DNA of 64,000 nt from Limnephilus marmoratus (GCA_917880885.1 OU862933.1:8603452-8667451); one strand, 5' to 3'. Counted from the first letter of the stretch, positions 20,169-31,092 are shown. The notes: generated by a model from the letters alone, not told the origin. Program-made: numbers and translations.

Positions 20169-20369
20169 AATAATAAAACATTTGGAAAAATGATTTGACT
20201 AAACTAACGCAGAATAGACAATACATAAACACTATCCTTTAACAAGATATTTCTGAAGTTTCATGGCTATTCAGAAATTATGTCGACACATTAGTGAGAT
20301 AAAAGAATATTTAGATTTGATTGAAGTGAACATCTCATTATGCATTTGATTTACATAAATGTATTTATA
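20169..20369. mobile_element. 201-bp module, copy 2
   Basis: Second copy of the 18963-19163 module, here in non-coding DNA. The identical boundaries in two contexts define the unit. Confidence 0.75.
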
Positions 20370-20434
20370 CGGGTCCAAAGCGTACCCTAATACAGTGTTT
20401 CTCAACCTTATTTCTGCCATGCTTAACTTCAACG

Positions 20435-20645
20435 CAGCGGTGGTTCTAAACTTTTCAGTCAGCTAAGTGCTAAGATTAAAAAGTGTGACATTCTTGATGT
20501 TGTTATAGTTAAAAATGATTTTTTAAATGTTTTTTTTTGTATAGACAGTTTAAAAAATGTTTCATAATGAAATTGAAATTTTGAAAAAAATAAAAATCAT
20601 TTTCAGTAGCACTCTAGCTCACTGAAAAGTCACAGACCGCCACTA
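20435..20645. mobile_element. hAT-type MITE, 211 bp
   Basis: The inverted ends CAGCGGTGGTTCTAAACTTT and AAAAGTCACAGACCGCCACT pair imperfectly. The 8-bp TSD is CTTCAACG (20427-20434) and CTTTAACG (20646-20653), one mismatch. No ORF. Confidence 0.75.
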
Positions 20646-20977
20646 CTTTAACGCTTAAAAATGTCCATTCTACCAAAGAAACAAATATTCATGCTCCAAT
20701 GTTTGTAAGGGAAAGCCCAACACGCTTTTAATTAATCATAAATAATAAATAGAATATTCAAATATGTGGTTCCTGAGCATGGCTTTTGCAACGACGTGAG
20801 ACTGATTTTAATTCGTGAGGAAAAAAAATTCTCCCCCCCCCCTCCTTCAAACGCCTCTCAAAAGAGTGGCAGTATCACCCACAAACGCACGATTTAACTA
20901 TAACCTCAAGACGTGTTGTGACAACATTTCCGCTGGTGTTTTCAACTACAAATTCGATAAATTGAACATTTTTCTAA

Positions 20978-21808
20978 AGCAGGCGCCAGACACGAATTCA
21001 AAGAAGTGATCAAACAAGTGTTCACAAGGTCTAGATTCGTTACATTAAAAGTAGAGCCATTTATTCAAAAAAATTAGATTCTTGCGAGAACTCCGAAGGG
21101 GCGACCATAAGTTGCCTATACCGGGGTGGGACAGTGGTGGGTACTTCAATGTTCACATGTGTGGCACGGGCATTTGACACTGTTGTCACATAAGTGATCA
21201 CTTAAGTGCGCTTTGCCGTTCCGTGTCGGTTTTTTAGCGCATATCAAAGGGATCAAAGTTCAAAGTTTGTGTGCCTGCCACACTGCGCGAAGCTCAGTTG
21301 CGCGAGCGTCGCCGTGGAGAGTAGTCGTGCGTGGACAGCCAAAGGAACTAACGATGGAGTGGAATAATGAGAGCGTTTCCGAGTTTATAGAGTTGATGCA
21401 AGTAGAGCCAGATATATGGGATCCGAAACGTAAAGGGCATAAAAATCGAAATAACATCAATGACGCCTGGAACCGAATTAAACACAACTCTTCAATACCT
21501 TGCTCTATCGAAGAATTAATTAGATAGATATATTTAGATAAATATATTTCGATAAACATATTTAGATAAATATAATTAGATAAATTAATTAGATAATATA
21601 AATAATTAGACGCACATAAATAATATAAGCAAACTGTGTCGACCAAATCGTCGACCATGTTGTGTGAAGTCTATTTGAAAACTGTGAGCTCAAAGGAGTG
21701 ATCAAAACTTTGACACATGTCTGGCAGATACAACAATATGTGACCAAATGTGTGCGCAAAGTCTTCAAAGAAGTGATCACTTATTTGAACTTCTGTCTGG
21801 CGCCAGCA
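20978..21808. mobile_element. Harbinger-like element carrying a MADF exon
   Basis: The termini AGCAGGCGCCAGACA and TGTCTGGCGCCAGCA are inverted, followed inside by TTCAAAGAAGTGATCA-type motifs at both ends and in the middle (21003, 21691, 21765). TAA flanks both sides (20975-20977, 21809-21811), the canonical TWA TSD of PIF/Harbinger. It carries one MADF-domain reading frame and no DDE transposase. Confidence 0.7.
21354..21527 (+). CDS. MADF-domain protein fragment
   Basis: ATG at 21354 starts MEWNNESVSEFIELMQVEPD, continuing IWDPKRKGHKNRNNINDAWN and ending at a TAG at 21525-21527. This is the first two helices of a MADF (Myb/SANT-like, Adf-1-type) DNA-binding domain: acidic N-terminal helix, WDP, basic HKNR, DAW. 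A full MADF domain is about 80-90 residues; only 57 are present and the frame runs into TTAGATAAATATA-type tandem sequence (21528-21605). MADF proteins are the usual second gene of PIF/Harbinger transposons, which fits the host element. The G+C-richer 21200-21350 stretch may be the promoter and leader. Probably a truncated relic; a downstream exon cannot be excluded. Confidence 0.7.
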   Translation: MEWNNESVSEFIELMQVEPDIWDPKRKGHKNRNNINDAWNRIKHNSSIPCSIEELIR

Positions 21809-22479
21809 TAATGATTTGTTCATTGCCCCCTAAACAATCAAATTGCCTCTCCACGGTGGGGCACGCGCCCCACGTTGAGAAACACTATCCCAATAAAAGC
21901 AGGGACGGATTCAGAGGTGTCGGAAAAAAGACCCCGCGCTGACCATGGTTTCCAAAATATGAAATTTAAGCATTGGATTTTTTTTTACGAATAAATTGTT
22001 TTATTGAAAAAGGTCGAATAATATGATGAAGTAAGAATAGCTTGATTGTCTTGTCATTTCTCTTGCAAGGATAATTATGTAGATGGTGTTAGGTGAAAGA
22101 AGGGAACATACGAGTAGCGTCTTCATCCATTAAAAAATAATCAGTTTTTAAAAATTGTTATATAATATCATCATCATATAACGTCGGCCATCAGACATCA
22201 AATGGGGTGAAGCATCTTTTTGATTTAATTTTTTCTATTTTGTAATATAATTTTTCAATTCTATAGTAAAATAATTGTCATGTGTGAGTACTGAATTCAT
22301 TTCAATTCTGGCTAGAATACCTAATTTTATTTAAAACTAATTTTTTTTCATCTTCTATGTCTGTTATGTCTCCTAACTTCCAATAGTAAGACAACTTGAT
22401 ATGTGTTGGGTATCTTCTAAACAAGTTAAAGTTTCAAATGATTACTATTAGGTTTATTTAGTTATCGTAAATATTTACA

Positions 22480-22905
22480 ACAAGCGAGATCCCGGCATGC
22501 GTTGCTATGCCACTTAATAAATAAATTATTTCTCCCTTCTGTCCTCTCCCATTCGTCCCGTTCCCCTTCCGCCGCCCCTTCCTATCCCGCGTCCCCTTCT
22601 CCTCACACGTTCCCGCTCCGCCTTCTCCACCTTCCCTCTCTCCCCTCCCCTCTCCCGCTTTCCCTGTCCAGCAAACCACACCCCCTGAGATCCCCTCCCC
22701 CACTTGCACTCCATACATTCAGTCCCGGTACATCTAGCGTACCACCTATTGCAATTTTTGTACACAAATTTAATAATGCCAGAACTCACTATTATAATAG
22801 TATGTCGTATTTTGTATTGCCGCATACTTCTTCGGAGAGTCGAAATTATTGTTAGTAAAAATATTTTTACAGCGGATTTTCACTCAAGATGCCTTCAGAT
22901 GTAAG
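22480..22905 (+). mobile_element. Polypyrimidine-tract retroposon (family P), copy 1
   Basis: The head is GAGATCCCGGCATGCGTTGC. An almost pure C/T tract follows (about 22530-22720), then ATACATTCAGTCCCGGTAC and a TAATGCCAGAACTCA segment shared with 37.27-37.37 kb. Reading frames across the tract on both strands are composition artefacts. Confidence 0.65.
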
Positions 22906-22975
22906 TACATCGACTTTGGTTGTACGGCCGTATATCCTCTTTACATACTTACTTGAAGAAAAAATCTTCTAAAGG

Positions 22976-23125
22976 ATCAGGCCGGATCAATTGTCGCCGG
23001 ATCAAATGTTCGCCGGATCAACTGTCCGCCGGATCAAGTGTCGGCCGGATCAAATGTCGGCTGGATAAAATGTCGCCGGACCAACTGTCGCCGGACCAAA
23101 TGTCGTCGGATCAACTCTCATGGAA
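22976..23125. repeat. 15-16 bp minisatellite, about 9 units
   Basis: Degenerate units of GCCGGATCAAATGTC with the variants AACTGTC, AAGTGTCG and ACCAACTGTC. Strongly G+C-rich relative to the flanks. Confidence 0.9.
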
Positions 23126-25310
23126 CCAACCTGGACAGACGTTCTAACTAGGTTATAATCTAAGTTGTTATGTTGCTCCTGCGGGTGGTCTAAGGGAGCC
23201 CGTTTAATCTCACTGAAGCCTTCGGCCATCATCGTAAATCGTAACCATTCGTTCCTAAGACACGAACGGCGATAGATGGTACTCTTCTGATATCCAACTC
23301 AGCAGCCATCTGTTGAGATATAGCAGAACTTCGTATTAAAATCCATCGACATCTATTGACAGAAGCTGAAACTACATGAATAATCAATACACACTACCTA
23401 TAATACTACACTACCTATGCATTATTATCAATTTAATTATCAATAATCAGCTTTAATCATCTTAAAATTATCAAACATGTACATTGGATAGATTTCACAC
23501 TAAAAATTCATTTAGAAAATGCGGTTTAAAGTGTCCCTCGTGATTTTGAGAGAGCTTTTAGATTTTACTTCAACAATAAATTATTTTTTTTAGGTTTTTT
23601 GGTAAATAATCCATAAGCCTCCACACGCCGTTACACTTTTAACAGGCATAGATTTTGAATTGTAAACTACTTAATTACCAAAACAAACATCACTTTCAGT
23701 CGGGATAGACGTAAAAATATGCATTAAAATTCAATTTTATTTAAAAGTTAAAAATATCGCTTATAAAACATCTCCATTAGTGCCATTTTTTTGTACGGTT
23801 TTGACGCATGAATTACTTGGGTTACCTAAACTAAGAACCCAATAACCTATTTTGTGTACGTAAATAGTTGTTTCTTGTAGCAGTTGTTGAAATAAAATGT
23901 GATTTCCATAATTTGTATTTAAAAATGTGGCGGCTAATGGTATATTTAATGTTTTTTTTATCGTCATGAGAGCTATTTCGGAGAAAAAAGTTATTAGGTT
24001 AATATATTTGTTTATTTAAAATGTTACAATATTACAAAAGGGCACACGAATGGTTAAATCCGTCCCTGAATATAAGGTTAGGGGTTAAATTTAAAGTGCA
24101 TTTGGGCGTCGATTTAAAATACAAAAGATGACCTCTGACCGGTCAACGTTTCTCACGGCTCCCGTTGAGGCAGATGCACCGATCGGGTCTTTATTTTTTT
24201 TTATCGTACCCACATTGTTTAGGATATTTTTAATGCAAGTACATTTTGTTTGACTAAATCTTTTAGTTTTAATGAAAACGAATTATTAATAATCATTGTT
24301 GGTGAGTGTAAAAAATCAAATATAGTCGAAATTAAAATTTCGATTAACTTCTTCATGGGTTTGTTTCTGGTAAATAATATGTTTGCATAATTTATTAAAT
24401 CAAATAAAATCACTTTTTTGGCGCGTTGGTCGAAATTTATGTAATTTACCAAAAAATTGTCGCACCATTCATTTTTAACAACAAATTTTAATGTATTGAG
24501 TTCGGCGATTCAGTGCTAATTTAATTAATCTAATTCAACTAATTTTTCAAATAATATTAATAGGTAATACTAAAAAAGAAAACAAATTAATAATTGCCTG
24601 AGCGTAGCAAAGTTTTGTTTTAATTCGACCGTTTTGCATATCGTCTGTCTGTAAGTTTGTTTGTATGTTTTGTTTGTGTTTTAAAGATTATTTTTATTTG
24701 GACTTTTGTATCCTCATTTTGTCAATATTATTGTACACATCTACTTGTAGAAAGTTTAAAAAGAGAATTGTCATTGAGACAGTGACGTTTCATTGGAAAA
24801 ATTGCAATATTACTTTTTAAAGAAAATAAAAATGTTAGATGAAATAGTAGGTATGTATGTGGTAAATTATTAAGGCTCCGCAACCGGGCTCGAAAAGAAG
24901 AAGATGGAGAGATACGAAATTACGAATGTTAGAAGAGAGCGCTAACATTGACAGCGACAAAATCGATGCGAAAATTGCGAAAATGTTTAATAAAACACGA
25001 TTCGTTTAAAATAGAGCAAAAATCTCACGGAAAGCATATTAAGTATCATTTAAAGAAACATTGTGAATTTTTTCACAAATATAATTTATAAGATAATAGA
25101 AACAGACTTGTTTTAACATTTTTGGAGCATACTTTGCGATTGTTTTTTCACGAGGGAATTTCATATAATTTGCGTTTCGGCGCGGGCAGCATCTAGACAT
25201 TATCTTAAAAAATAACATGTATTTTTTAAGAGCTTAAAAACTTCAAATGTTTAAGGGAGGTATGTAAGAAATCGGTAGAAATTCGGGTTGCGGGCCCTTA
25301 AGAAGTAGTA
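23126..25310. other. AT-rich DNA, no recognised gene
   Basis: Apart from the hAT-like right end at 24068, no coding region is recognised. A short G+C-richer open stretch at 24885-24920 and a G/C patch at 24130-24190 have no identifiable product. Confidence 0.45.
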
Positions 25311-25313
25311 TTT

Positions 25314-25541
25314 TAGTAAGGCTTACTGCCAGAACTTGAGTGAATGACCGAGCATCAAGCACCAAAGTCCCTGCTGAATTCAAGACCGATAGGGCGAAGG
25401 AGCCTGGGAAAACCAAGATTAAGATGGAGCGACAACATCCTCAAAGATGTATCTACCTTGGAGCTTCTAAACTGGAAAGAGCTGGCACAAAACCGAGATG
25501 AGTGGAGGAAGACTCTTGAGGAGGCCCACCAGGGGTTGTAG
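25314..25541 (+). pseudogene. LINE (RTE-like) C-terminal fragment
   Basis: Reads GRRSLGKPRLRWSDNILKDV, then NWKELAQNRDEWRKTLEEA and HQGL before TAG. The GRP/KPRxRWxD...W..LAQNRDEWR pattern is the conserved C-terminal tail of RTE-type and related LINE polymerases. Only about 75 residues remain, with no palm domain; the copy is 5'-truncated and intact only in its last segment. Confidence 0.7.
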
Positions 25542-25559
25542 AGCCAAGAGTGATGATGA

Positions 25560-26165
25560 AAAGGGATTTTTTATTTATTTATTTAATTATTTTATTTTAC
25601 ATTTGATTACAGTAATGACGTATTTCCCATCTCACTAGGAGTGAAACGCCTGTGTTGAGATGGTAATTTACAGAGTGGTTATTATCTAAGTTTTTGTTCA
25701 CATAATATGGCAATGACAGTTATAAAAATAAAATAAAATCAGTATTTTTTTACATTAAACATTTCAAGTATGAATGTAGAAGATTAAGACAAAATAATTT
25801 TGAAGCAATTAAATTTCAATTTGGTAAAAAGGCATTTTGATAAATGATACTAAAAAAGGTAAGTGAAAGTTAGTCAAATGTAAATACATGAAGTACGCAG
25901 TGTACATATATTATATATACATACATTAGGTATAAATGTAAATATGTTATGAAATACTCGTGATAGATGTTCATTGGAGGTAATCAATAATTTTACTTTT
26001 AAATGAACTTTTGGTAAGCATGTTTCTAATGTCAATAGGTAGAGAATTGAATAGCTCTGTAGCATGATATTTTAAAACTTCTTTGCCCATAAGAGGTTTG
26101 ACAAACTGGAATGTTAAAAGATTTTACATGTGACTCTCTTAAGGCTCTAGTGCTTATTCGTTCTT
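25560..26165 (-). pseudogene. LINE 3' end (C-terminal fragment plus UTR)
   Basis: The minus strand from 26165 reads ISTRALRESHVKSFNIPVCQ, then after a frame change ATELFNSLPIDIRNMLTKSS and FKSKIIDYLQ before TGA near 25975. The A.LFNSLP.DIR...SFK..I block is the typical C-terminus of jockey/CR1-like LINEs. The 3' UTR runs to an (AAAT)n-like run at 25570-25600. Confidence 0.6.
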
Positions 26166-26720
26166 CAAACAAGTGTGTATTTTTAAATTGATGAAGCAGG
26201 ATATTTTTATTTTTATTTTTTCAAGTTAGGAACAATTAGTGTCTTAAAAATAAAATCAATGCTCGTTCTCAACGGGACTTTAAGAATAACCCTCAGAGGA
26301 AATTTTGGTATTGATTTTAAACAAAAGAACATTAAAAATATAATTCTTGTAAGTGACGTCTACTATTCGCGACATTATTTACACGATTGATACACGAGTC
26401 GACACTTATTGTAGGGGTAGGGCGGGGCTAGTTGAACATGATTTTGCTAATTTGACCCAGACTCGAAACTCTTATAGATATTTTTGTTTTTTCAATTTAG
26501 TAAGATAGTTTCATTATCTGGCTTTATAATGATATTCACGAAATGATATAATACATTGACCTTAGGCAAGATATTTAAATTTTCACGCAGAAGGAGAAAT
26601 GGTTCAACTTGCCTCATAGGTGGGGCTAGTTGAACCACCCACGGGGCTTGTTGAACAATATAGTGTCATATATTCACACTCATGGTTTAATAAAACAAAT
26701 TATGTAAATTATTAAACTAA

Positions 26721-28152
26721 ATTGAGAAAGGCAAAATTGTAGATGGAGACGAGGGTATATTTAGAAATTTCAAAATTAAAAGTATGAAAGGGGATGAGGT
26801 TTATAAATATTTAGGATACCCGCAATCGAATAGATTAGACCACACTAGTATTAAAAATGATATTAGGATTAAATTTCAAACTAGGATCAGAAAAATTTTA
26901 AAATGCAATCTATCTGCTAAAAATTTAGTAAAAGCAATAAATACTTGGGCAATACCTCTACTAACGTACTCATTTAGCATAATTAAATGGTCCAATACAG
27001 ATTTAGATAGTTTAGAACGATTAATTAGAACTACGTTAACAAAATTTAATTGTCATCATCCAAATTCAGCTATAGAACGAATTAATTTACCTAGAAATTT
27101 AGGAGGTAGAGGTGTAGTCAAAATAACATCTTTGAAACACAATCAGGTAGAAATGCTTAGAAATTTTTTCCATAGGAAAGCTAATAGCTCAGAAATGCAC
27201 AAAATAATTTGCAAGGCAGATAGAAATATTACACTTTTAAATTTATATGACGAGAATGCCAACATTCTTATAAATACTAACCAGGAATTATTAGATTCCT
27301 GGTCAAATAAAATTATTCACGCAAAACACTTCAATTATCTCAACCAAACGTATGTTGACAAACTTTCGTCAAACAAATGGTTGAGTATTGGAGAGTTGAG
27401 CGCAGAAATAGAAGGATTTATGCTTGCCATTCAAGATAGAGTCATTAATACTAAAAATTATAGAAAGCATATAATCAAAGATATAAATCAAATTGATGAT
27501 TTATGTAGAAAATGTTTGGCTTTTCCGGAAACTATAGAACATATTATATCGGGATGTTCTATATTAGCGCCTTCCGAGTATACATTTAGGCACAATCAGG
27601 TTTTAAAAATAATTCACCAAAGTTTGGTAATTAAACATAACTTGATTGACTGCCGTAATATAGTACCATTTTATGAATATGAACCAAATTCATTTATAGA
27701 AAATGAATTTTATAAAATATATTATGATAAAACTATACTAACAGACAGAACAATTAGTCATAATAGACCTGATATAGTTTTACATGACAAAATTAAAAAA
27801 AATAACTTATATCATTGATGTAGCTATTCCAAATTCCTGTAATATTCAAAAAACTATTTCTGAAAAAATAAGAAAATACACAGATTTAGGAAATGAGATT
27901 AAAAGCATTTGGCATTCTCGGACTATAAAAATATTACCATTTGTTATTTCGTCCACTGGCATAATACCTAGGAATCTGATTCAAAATTTAAGCATATTAG
28001 ATTTGTCAAAGAATTTGTATATAAAAATGCAAAAATCAGTCATTTTAAATACATGTAGGATTACAAAGGATTTTTTAAATATTTATATTGAGGGATCGGT
28101 AGGATTTATAGGTTCAATTAGAAATGCCACAGAGCCGAACCCTCTGATATGA
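26721..28152 (+). pseudogene. R2-superclade LINE C-terminal half with restriction-like endonuclease motif
   Basis: A 344-codon frame (ATG 26784, open upstream to a TAA near 26718) starts at the polymerase end: GDEVYKYLGYPQSN, then KAINTWAIPLLTYSFSIIKW and NLPRNLGGRGV. A zinc knuckle C241-x2-C244-x8-H253-x4-C258 follows, as in R2-group elements, then RPD at 328-330. A one-base shift in an A run near 27797 moves the frame; joined across it, PD is followed by 14 residues and then D in TYIIDVAIP, matching the PD-x12-14-D signature of restriction-like endonucleases. The C-terminus continues KIRKYTDLGNEIKSIW. The polymerase palm is missing, so it is a 5'-truncated insertion. R2, R4/Dong, NeSL or Hero cannot be separated by eye. 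Confidence 0.75.
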
Positions 28153-28466
28153 AAATATCTGGAGTCGGTGAATTATATTCCCATTTGGTCTCTAGTAGGT
28201 TGACATGTTGTTCTTGTATTGTTTTGTATTTATAATACTTATATAGTGCAATTGCATAGCGTGGATTTACTGGATGATCATTTGGGGAAGTGTATGAAAG
28301 GGTTTAGTTTTTCCTTTTTTTTTTTTTTTGGGGGGGAAAATTTAACCCGGACATTTAAATCTGGTGCGTTATTGAAATAATGAAAGAATACAGAATTAGG
28401 TAATAAAATGATTATTTTATATAAAAAAGCGAGTCTAATAAAACAGGTAAAATTTCTTAGAGATAT

Positions 28467-28576
28467 TTAATCTATATCGCTGTCACAATTGACGCAGATA
28501 TACATTGGAATAGTGCCAGATGTGCACTTTTGGTGTGCCCACTTTAGACTGGCGTGACAACGAACGCACCCTTCTC
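28467..28576 (-). pseudogene. PHD-like zinc-finger C-terminal exon of pogo-like transposase
   Basis: Minus strand: after an AG acceptor (TTTCCAG|GAGAAGG) the exon reads CVRCHASLKWAHQKCTSG, then MYICVNCDSDID and a TAA. The C-x2-C...W-x-H-x2-C...C-x2-C spacing is the second half of a PHD-type finger, which commonly closes pogo/Tigger-like transposases in insects. Ending in an acidic SDID tail is also typical. The upstream transposase exons are not found and were probably lost or displaced by the LINE. Confidence 0.6.
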
Positions 28577-29029
28577 CTGGAAATTACGTATAAAATTACA
28601 GTAAGGAATATGAATGGGGCAAGTTGAACCAAATGGTTCAAATAGCCCCACCCATGTTTTTTTCCAAATTTCCTCGGATAACTCATATACCACTAAATGT
28701 ATTTCAATTTTACAATTGACAAGATACAGTTAAGTAAACACCAATATCAAATTGACTTCCCTTGACTTGGTACCTTTTTCCTTGGTATCTATTTTTAAAA
28801 AAGTAGTCGATTGTTTTTTTTTTACTTTTGGAGCAAAAATCACACAAAATCCCCGCGCACATGCTACGGTCACCATGCGCCTACTAAATGCTAGGTGGCG
28901 CGGTCCCCACACTTCTAACTTGCCAGAGCATGTTCGGCATACTTTGTAAGTCTTTCGGCTTCGAAGATATTGGTGTGGCCCAACAAGCCGCTTGGTTCAA
29001 CTAACCCCGCCCAACCCTACCGATATAAA

Positions 29030-29818
29030 ATAATTTACTTGTATCCTTTTTAAACGAACAACATATCTGAAAATGCCCTAATTACGATTTTAATGACGAT
29101 GTACGTCACAGATTTATTAGATTGTCAAAATGTCATTTCAAACCTTTTTCTTTGCACAGAGCACATATGTAATTTATACTCACGTTCATTAGCATTTAGC
29201 TGAATATTCATAGCTCCAAGTGATTAGAGTTTAGCATAACGGGTCTGTGAAAAGATCTCCTAATTCAATTATTGCACTTCGAGAAGATCGTTTGAATATT
29301 TCAATATGCAAATCTAAGCTTACTTGCAAGGGAGGAATTCAACACTGGACCGAGACGCTGCAGTGACCCCAACGCAATTCACCGTGAACTAGTTCGATGG
29401 TCAGTTAAGTTTAACTAAACTAGTTATTTAATGGGGTGACGCTATTGTGTGCAATAAGATACGGTTAATAATATATGGCTGAGATTGGGCAAACCGCAGG
29501 GAGATTTTATTGAATCTGTCATTTTATTTACTAGCCGTAATGCGCAGAACAAAACCATAAAATATTTTTAACTTGTACTTTAAATGTTACTTGCGGATTT
29601 GTATCACAATACGCAGAACAAAACCGTTAAACATTTTCAATAAGTTTTGCACAAATTAAACAATACATAATTAGACGTACGTAGGCTATTGATGCATTAA
29701 CCTCCGATAAATGGTTATTAATGTTGGTGACCGTACAGCTCAGAATGAAATCAACTTAACACCTTCTTTGAAAGTCATTAAAAGTGATGAAACAAAAATT
29801 GGTTAAATATGTTACGTT
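29030..29818. other. AT-rich DNA, no recognised feature
   Basis: No coding frame or known repeat recognised. A related motif, CGCAGAACAAAACC, occurs twice (29544 and 29612). Confidence 0.45.
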
Positions 29819-29828
29819 AGGTTAGGTT

Positions 29829-30821
29829 TTGAATACAGGCGCTCTACAAGAATGAGGCCGCTATAATAAGATGTGACAATGATACAAAAGAAGCCAGTAT
29901 AAGACAAGGGGTGAGACAGGGATGCTCTCTGTCACCTGTTCTTTTTAACGTTTATATACAAAGTGCGATTGATGACTTGAGAGAGAGAATGAGTCACAGA
30001 AAAGGTGTAAAGATACACGGGCAAAAGGTGGATATGATAAGGTTTGCTGACGATATTGCTATGGTTGCTGAAAGCGAAGAAGAACTGCAAGATGCCTTAA
30101 CAACCATGTAAAGCATTCTTCAAAACAATTACGACATGAAGATAAATAAAGACAAAACAAAGCTGCTGACTGTAGGCCGAACGCAACATCAGATGAGAGT
30201 AGAGATGTCAGGAGTTCCACTAAAGAACACCAAGGAGTTTGTCTACCTCGGGAGCAAAATAACATGGAACGGTCGGTCTAAGAGCGAGGTCGACAGCCGT
30301 ATACACCAGGCTAGGCTTGCATTCAATAAAAGGTCGAAAATAATAGAATCGAATCATATAGACCTTAAACTGAGAATACTCCTCATCAATGGAGTATCTT
30401 GATGTACGGTTGCGTAACATGGTGCCTATTCGAAAGAGATAAACGGAGACTAGAGGCTTTTGAGATGTGGTCCTATAGAAGACTATTAGGAATTTCCTAG
30501 AGAGACCACATTACAAATGAGGAGGTTCTCCAAAGAATCGAAGGAGGAAGGCACCTGATCAGGACCTTGTCCGAAAGGCGTGCAAGATGGAAAGGCCATG
30601 TAATAAGACAAGAAGGCCTCTTGCATGCCATAATGGAGGGTATGACCGAGGGGACAAACTTTAGGGGACGCCCACGCCGAGAATACCTGGAGGACCTGCT
30701 GGTGGACGTGCGCTGCTCATCATATGCAGACTTCAAAAGAGCCGCACAAGACAGGGAAGAGTGGAAAAGACGAATAGGTGAAATTTCTGCAAACCAATCC
30801 CAAGATTGAAACCAGAGAGAG
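29829..30821 (+). pseudogene. RTE-like LINE, 5'-truncated, with 10-bp TSD
   Basis: Reads ALYKNEAAIIRCDNDTKEAS, RQGVRQGCSLSPVLFN and the catalytic IRFADDIAMVAESEEEL. An in-frame TAA (30109-30111) follows, then NYDMKINKDKTKLLTVGRT, FVYLGSKITWNGRSKSEVDS, a frame shift at about 30400, MYGCVTWCLFERDKRRLEAF, a TAG, WKGHVIRQEGLLHAIMEG and GRPRREYLEDLLVDVRCSSY, ending TAA-side of QSQD at 30809. The blocks are in native order, so this is one decayed copy of the palm-to-C-terminus. Direct repeats AGGTTAGGTT at 29819-29828 and 30822-30831 bracket it exactly, consistent with a TSD. No endonuclease. Confidence 0.78.
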
Positions 30822-30895
30822 AGGTTAGGTTATGGGCTATTTTTCATAGCTTTTACTGACTTTTCAATGAGGTGTTGAGTTAACTTGATTAATGT

Positions 30896-30985
30896 ATAAT
30901 GGGGTGAGGTTTGTCTGGGTCTTGACGGCGGATGACTCTGCCCACCTGCAGCGTGGGTCATGGATCGAGAGACTCGTTGATGGAG
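30896..30985 (+). mobile_element. Repeat A fragment (middle)
   Basis: GGGGTGAGGTTTGTCTGGGT, TTGACGGCGGATGACTCTGC and a GAGAGACTCGTTGA segment match the middle of repeat A. It runs straight into a family P fragment. Confidence 0.65.
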
Positions 30986-31092
30986 GTCTATTGCCTATGG
31001 GGGGAGTGGAGTGGGGAGAGGGGAGGCGGAGGAGGCAGAGTGGGAACCCCCTAATTGCGTGCGAGCAAAGCCGGGTGTAAAAGCTAGTTACA
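30985..31092 (-). mobile_element. Family P retroposon head, copy 2
   Basis: On the minus strand ACTAGCTTTTACACCCGGCT, TTGCTCGCACGCAATTAGGG and then CCTCCTCCGCCTCCCC. This matches the start of the 36.69 kb copy, including the CCACTCCACTCCCCCCAT run. Confidence 0.65.

Larger units (their letters stand above)
20393..21887. mobile_element. hAT-like non-autonomous element hosting two others
   Basis: The ends are CAGTGTTTCTCAACCTT and ACGTTGAGAAACACTA, typical hAT termini. The candidate 8-bp TSD is CCCTAATA (20385-20392) and TCCCAATA (21888-21895), 6 of 8 identical. No hAT transposase is visible. A hAT MITE and a Harbinger-like element sit inside it. Confidence 0.65.
21900..24068. mobile_element. 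Possible hAT-like element, 2.17 kb, adjoining the previous one
   Basis: The ends CAGGGACGGATT and AATCCGTCCCTG are perfect 12-bp inverted repeats. The 8-bp flanks are AATAAAAG (21892-21899) and AATATAAG (24069-24076), 7 of 8 identical. The left TSD overlaps the right TSD of the neighbouring hAT element. Inside are a pyrimidine-tract retroposon, a minisatellite and otherwise AT-rich DNA; no transposase is seen. Confidence 0.5.
26414..29017 (-). mobile_element. Pogo-like DNA transposon hosting an R2-type LINE
   Basis: The inverted ends GTAGGGCGGGGCTAGTTGAA and GTTGGGCGGGGTTAGTTGAA start just inside TA dinucleotides (26412-26413, 29018-29019), the Tc1/mariner/pogo target duplication. The motif GGGGC(T/A)(A/T)GTTGAAC recurs subterminally (26426, about 26598, 26627, 26648, 28617, 28640 in both orientations). 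A minus-strand zinc-finger exon at 28467-28576 supports a pogo-like transposase gene; the remainder of it was not found. Confidence 0.6.

Noticed and set aside
22502..22855. Serine/proline-rich frame at 22.5 kb
   Set aside because: Lies over the polypyrimidine tract of a retroposon.
22976..23125. CRISPR array
   Set aside because: Units are head-to-tail without unique spacers and the sequence is eukaryotic.
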